Below are positions 62,005 to 63,855 of a stretch of 63,855 bases of DNA, piece by piece (within the stretch, counting starts at the first letter, position 1; each line of letters starts with the position of its first letter). The notes under the pieces are model-generated. The model was not told where the DNA came from. It saw only the letters and a program-made list of their open reading frames with translations, and did no database searches. Source of the DNA: Microvirga lupini (lineage in GTDB: Bacteria; Pseudomonadota; Alphaproteobacteria; Rhizobiales; Beijerinckiaceae); NCBI GenBank assembly GCA_000517005.1, contig KI911965.1:163220-227074 (forward strand), in the 5' to 3' direction. The position numbers and the translations under genes were made by a program.

Positions 62005-62299
62005 CACTGTTCTCTTCCTTGCGCTTGTGACGACCAGCATCATGGTCGCTGTGATGTATCGAAAGCTCAGGAAGCTTGATCGGTACCATGCCGAGTATCA
62101 GCAAATCTTCGACAAGACTGGAGCTGCGCTGGTGACTGCCCAGAACGCCGTGGCGAACTTCGGCACGGAGGGAAAGGAAACTCTCGTCCTTCTCGGTCAG
62201 CGCATCGAGGAAGCCCAGGCCATCGCCACCCGACTTGAGCACCTCACTCATGAGGCTCGCCTACAGATCCAGTCACGCTCCGACATACCTCACGCATAA
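61985..62299 (+). CDS. DUF6468 flagellar-cluster membrane protein
   Basis: A 104-residue protein: one N-terminal helix (LANTVLFLALVTTSIMVAVM) is followed by a basic MYRKLRKLDRYHAEYQQIFD and a helical coiled tail. This layout, and the place between fliM and fliN, is typical of the DUF6468 proteins of alphaproteobacterial flagellar clusters. It overlaps the fliM end by 20 bases. It may tune C-ring or export assembly; function unknown. Confidence 0.7.
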   Translation: MMSSLANTVLFLALVTTSIMVAVMYRKLRKLDRYHAEYQQIFDKTGAALVTAQNAVANFGTEGKETLVLLGQRIEEAQAIATRLEHLTHEARLQIQSRSDIPHA

Positions 62300-62310
62300 G
62301 GTCGACTCTC

Positions 62311-62676
62311 ATGACAAATCCTTTCGACACCAACTCCCAGGACAAAGCCCTATGGCAGCAAGAAAGTGCCTTCGAAGGGGCCGCTTTACATGACGACAAG
62401 CTGGGCAGCGGAAAAAATCTCGACTCGATTCTGCGCATTCCCGTCACGATCCAGGTCGTTCTTGGCTCCGCTACGATGCCCGTTGCCAATCTGATGAAGC
62501 TTGGGCGGGGCGCGATCGTTCCGCTCGATCACAGGGTCGGTGAGCCCGTCGATGTCGTGGTGAACGGGCGAATCATCGCCCGCGGCGAGGTCGTTGTTGT
62601 CGAAGACGACAACTCCCGCTTCGGCATCTCACTGACTGAAATTGTCGGTCCCCCCACCAACGATCTTAACGGCTAA
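62311..62676 (+). CDS. fliN: Flagellar motor switch protein FliN
   Basis: A 121-residue C-ring subunit. The C-terminal SpoA domain (RIPVTIQVVLGSATMPVANL; KLGRGAIVPLDHRVGEPVDV; NGRIIARGEVVVVEDDNSRF) is clear; the N-terminal 40 residues are acidic and variable. It is encoded between the DUF6468 gene and fliG. Confidence 0.92.
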   Translation: MTNPFDTNSQDKALWQQESAFEGAALHDDKLGSGKNLDSILRIPVTIQVVLGSATMPVANLMKLGRGAIVPLDHRVGEPVDVVVNGRIIARGEVVVVEDDNSRFGISLTEIVGPPTNDLNG

Positions 62677-62690
62677 GTTGGTCTTACGAC

Positions 62691-63719
62691 ATGGTCGCTC
62701 ATGTTCCCATGAAGGCGAATGGCACGAAGGTCCTGAAAGGGCCCGAGCGCGTCGCAACGCTCCTCTTTGCGATGGGGAAGCCTGCTGCAAGCAGGATTCT
62801 CAAGCATTTCAACGAGGAGGAGATTCGTCTTGTCACCAAGTCCGCTGCTCAACTCGGGCCTGTCTCCCCGGCCCAGATCGAGCAACTGGTTGAGGAGTTC
62901 GCATCGAACTTCTCCGATGGAGCGGACCTGATCGGCGGTGCGGCCCATATCGAAAAACTGCTGACGGGAATTCTGAGCCCGGAGCAGATCGCCAGCATCA
63001 TGAATGAGGTTGTTGGAAACGCGAACAGAAGCATCTGGGAGCGTATCTCGACCGTCAGCGAGAGCGCGATTGCTTCCTATCTCATGAAGGAGCATCCGCA
63101 GACAGCCGCCCTCATTCTGTCGAAGGTGAAACCTTCCTGTGCCGCAAAGGTTATGGCGCAGTTGCCGCAGCCGCTGCGCAACAACCTCATGCGGCGCATG
63201 CTGAGCATGAAGCCTATCGTCGATGAGACGATGAAGAACATCGAGAAGACATTGCATGAAGATTTCATGGCGAACTTCTCGAAGAATGCTGGAGCCGACA
63301 CCCACGCGAAGATCGCCGACATCATCAACAAGATGGAACGGGATCACATGGAGGATGTCCTGAACAGCCTCTCGGCCGTCCGTCCGAAATCGGCAGAGAT
63401 TCTCAGAGGCCTGCTCTTCACCTTCGACGATATCGTGAAGCTCACGCCGAGAGATCGTACGACCCTCTTCGATCAGGTTCCGCCGGATCGTGTCGTGCTT
63501 GCCCTGAAGGGCACGAACGACGAGTTCCGCAAGGTTGTCCTCTCCGCTCTCTCATCGCGCGTTCGCCGCATGATCGAGCACGAGCTCAACAGCAAAGAAC
63601 CATCCGCTCACCGCGATATTGCAGAGGCCAGACGAACCATTACGGATCTCGCTCTTGAGATGGCCGGCCGCGGAGAGATCGTCATCAATTCTGAAACCGA
63701 GGACGAAGCCTACTTCTAG
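62691..63719 (+). CDS. fliG: Flagellar motor switch protein FliG
   Basis: A 342-residue C-ring protein. The N-terminal domain has GPERVATLLFAMGKPAASRI; the middle domain has ISTVSESAIASYLMKEHPQT; the EHPQT motif is conserved. The C-terminal domain (IVKLTPRDRTTLFDQVPPDR; VVLALKGTNDEFRKVVLSAL; SSRVRRMIEHEL) holds the charged torque helix that meets MotA. It is the last complete gene in the window; fliF is not seen. Confidence 0.93.
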   Translation: MVAHVPMKANGTKVLKGPERVATLLFAMGKPAASRILKHFNEEEIRLVTKSAAQLGPVSPAQIEQLVEEFASNFSDGADLIGGAAHIEKLLTGILSPEQIASIMNEVVGNANRSIWERISTVSESAIASYLMKEHPQTAALILSKVKPSCAAKVMAQLPQPLRNNLMRRMLSMKPIVDETMKNIEKTLHEDFMANFSKNAGADTHAKIADIINKMERDHMEDVLNSLSAVRPKSAEILRGLLFTFDDIVKLTPRDRTTLFDQVPPDRVVLALKGTNDEFRKVVLSALSSRVRRMIEHELNSKEPSAHRDIAEARRTITDLALEMAGRGEIVINSETEDEAYF

Positions 63720-63800
63720 CGCGTCATGCGGAATCGAAGTCCGCTTCAGCCAAAAGCGGACCAGGTTCTCAGCGCCAAGTGATATGCCAGCCCCAGAAAT

Positions 63801-63850
63801 GAGCATTGGATCAAATCCCACAAGCGGGATCCACTTCGAATCCGATGCTC
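63801..63850. repeat. Palindromic intergenic repeat at the window end
   Basis: GAGCATTGGAT pairs with ATCCGATGCTC (10 of 11), enclosing a second stem AATCCC-ACAAGC-GGGATC. The motif CGAAGTGGATCC (read on the minus strand) and TAGAGCAT are shared with 52535-52629. It lies 80 bases after fliG. The element may extend beyond 63855. Confidence 0.6.
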
Positions 63851-63855
63851 TAGAG

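Overview
The window is chromosomal DNA from a motile, GC-rich alphaproteobacterium, most likely Hyphomicrobiales. A Methylobacteriaceae or Microvirga-like relative is my guess; genus cannot be fixed from sequence alone. The pointers are flaF/flbT in the flagellar cluster, a DUF1217 protein, a DUF6468 protein between fliM and fliN, a BTLCP-type transglutaminase-like protease, DUF2270 and DUF2783 proteins, and small palindromic intergenic repeats. I see no rRNA, tRNA, CRISPR array, insertion sequence or prophage.

Layout. 1-3.2 kb (minus): a partial DUF2270 membrane protein and a sulfur/peroxide set (cysteine synthase, ETHE1-like persulfide dioxygenase, 1-Cys peroxiredoxin). 3.3-8.8 kb: a FadR-type GntR regulator divergent from a TRAP transporter (dctP-dctQ-dctM) and a UxaA/GarD-type sugar-acid dehydratase. 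9.6-12.1 kb: a small secreted protein, ExbB, ExbD and TonB. 12.2-14.2 kb: a FAD-dependent aromatic-ring monooxygenase and a DUF2783 protein. 14.2-18.8 kb (minus): a complete branched-chain amino acid-type ABC transporter (livJ-H-M-G-F order). 19-32.8 kb: the aerobic phenylacetyl-CoA pathway, with paaG-paaI-paaK-paaR on plus, paaABCDE plus an extra PaaA/C-like protein on minus, then paaX, paaZ, a crotonase/3-hydroxyacyl-CoA dehydrogenase fusion and a second thioesterase. 33-37 kb: an Lrp/AsnC regulator divergent from a giant indolepyruvate ferredoxin oxidoreductase. 37.2-40 kb: two receiver-only response regulators and a chemoreceptor. 40-42.6 kb: envelope and hypothetical genes. 42.6-63.7 kb: flagellar and chemotaxis genes (flagellin, cheR, cheB, cheY, export, rod, hook and filament-junction genes, fliI, flgF on minus; motA-fliM-DUF6468-fliN-fliG on plus).

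How the genes work together. Indolepyruvate/phenylpyruvate oxidoreductase could make arylacetyl-CoA directly from aromatic amino acids, while PaaK activates free phenylacetate. PaaABCDE epoxidises the ring, PaaG isomerises the epoxide, PaaZ opens and oxidises the oxepin, and the crotonase/dehydrogenase fusion performs the beta-oxidation steps. A shared 22-bp palindrome lies in front of both paaG and paaZ and is a good candidate for the operator of the TetR-family PaaR encoded in the cluster.

Points that stand out are two single-base frameshifts (cheB and the crotonase/dehydrogenase fusion), two unrelated transporter operons that each carry a strong hairpin just after the binding-protein gene, and two 90-bp palindromic repeats in inverted orientation on either side of the Lrp-IOR pair. 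The window otherwise reads as a conventional chromosomal region. I did not find a clearly new defence or mobile system.
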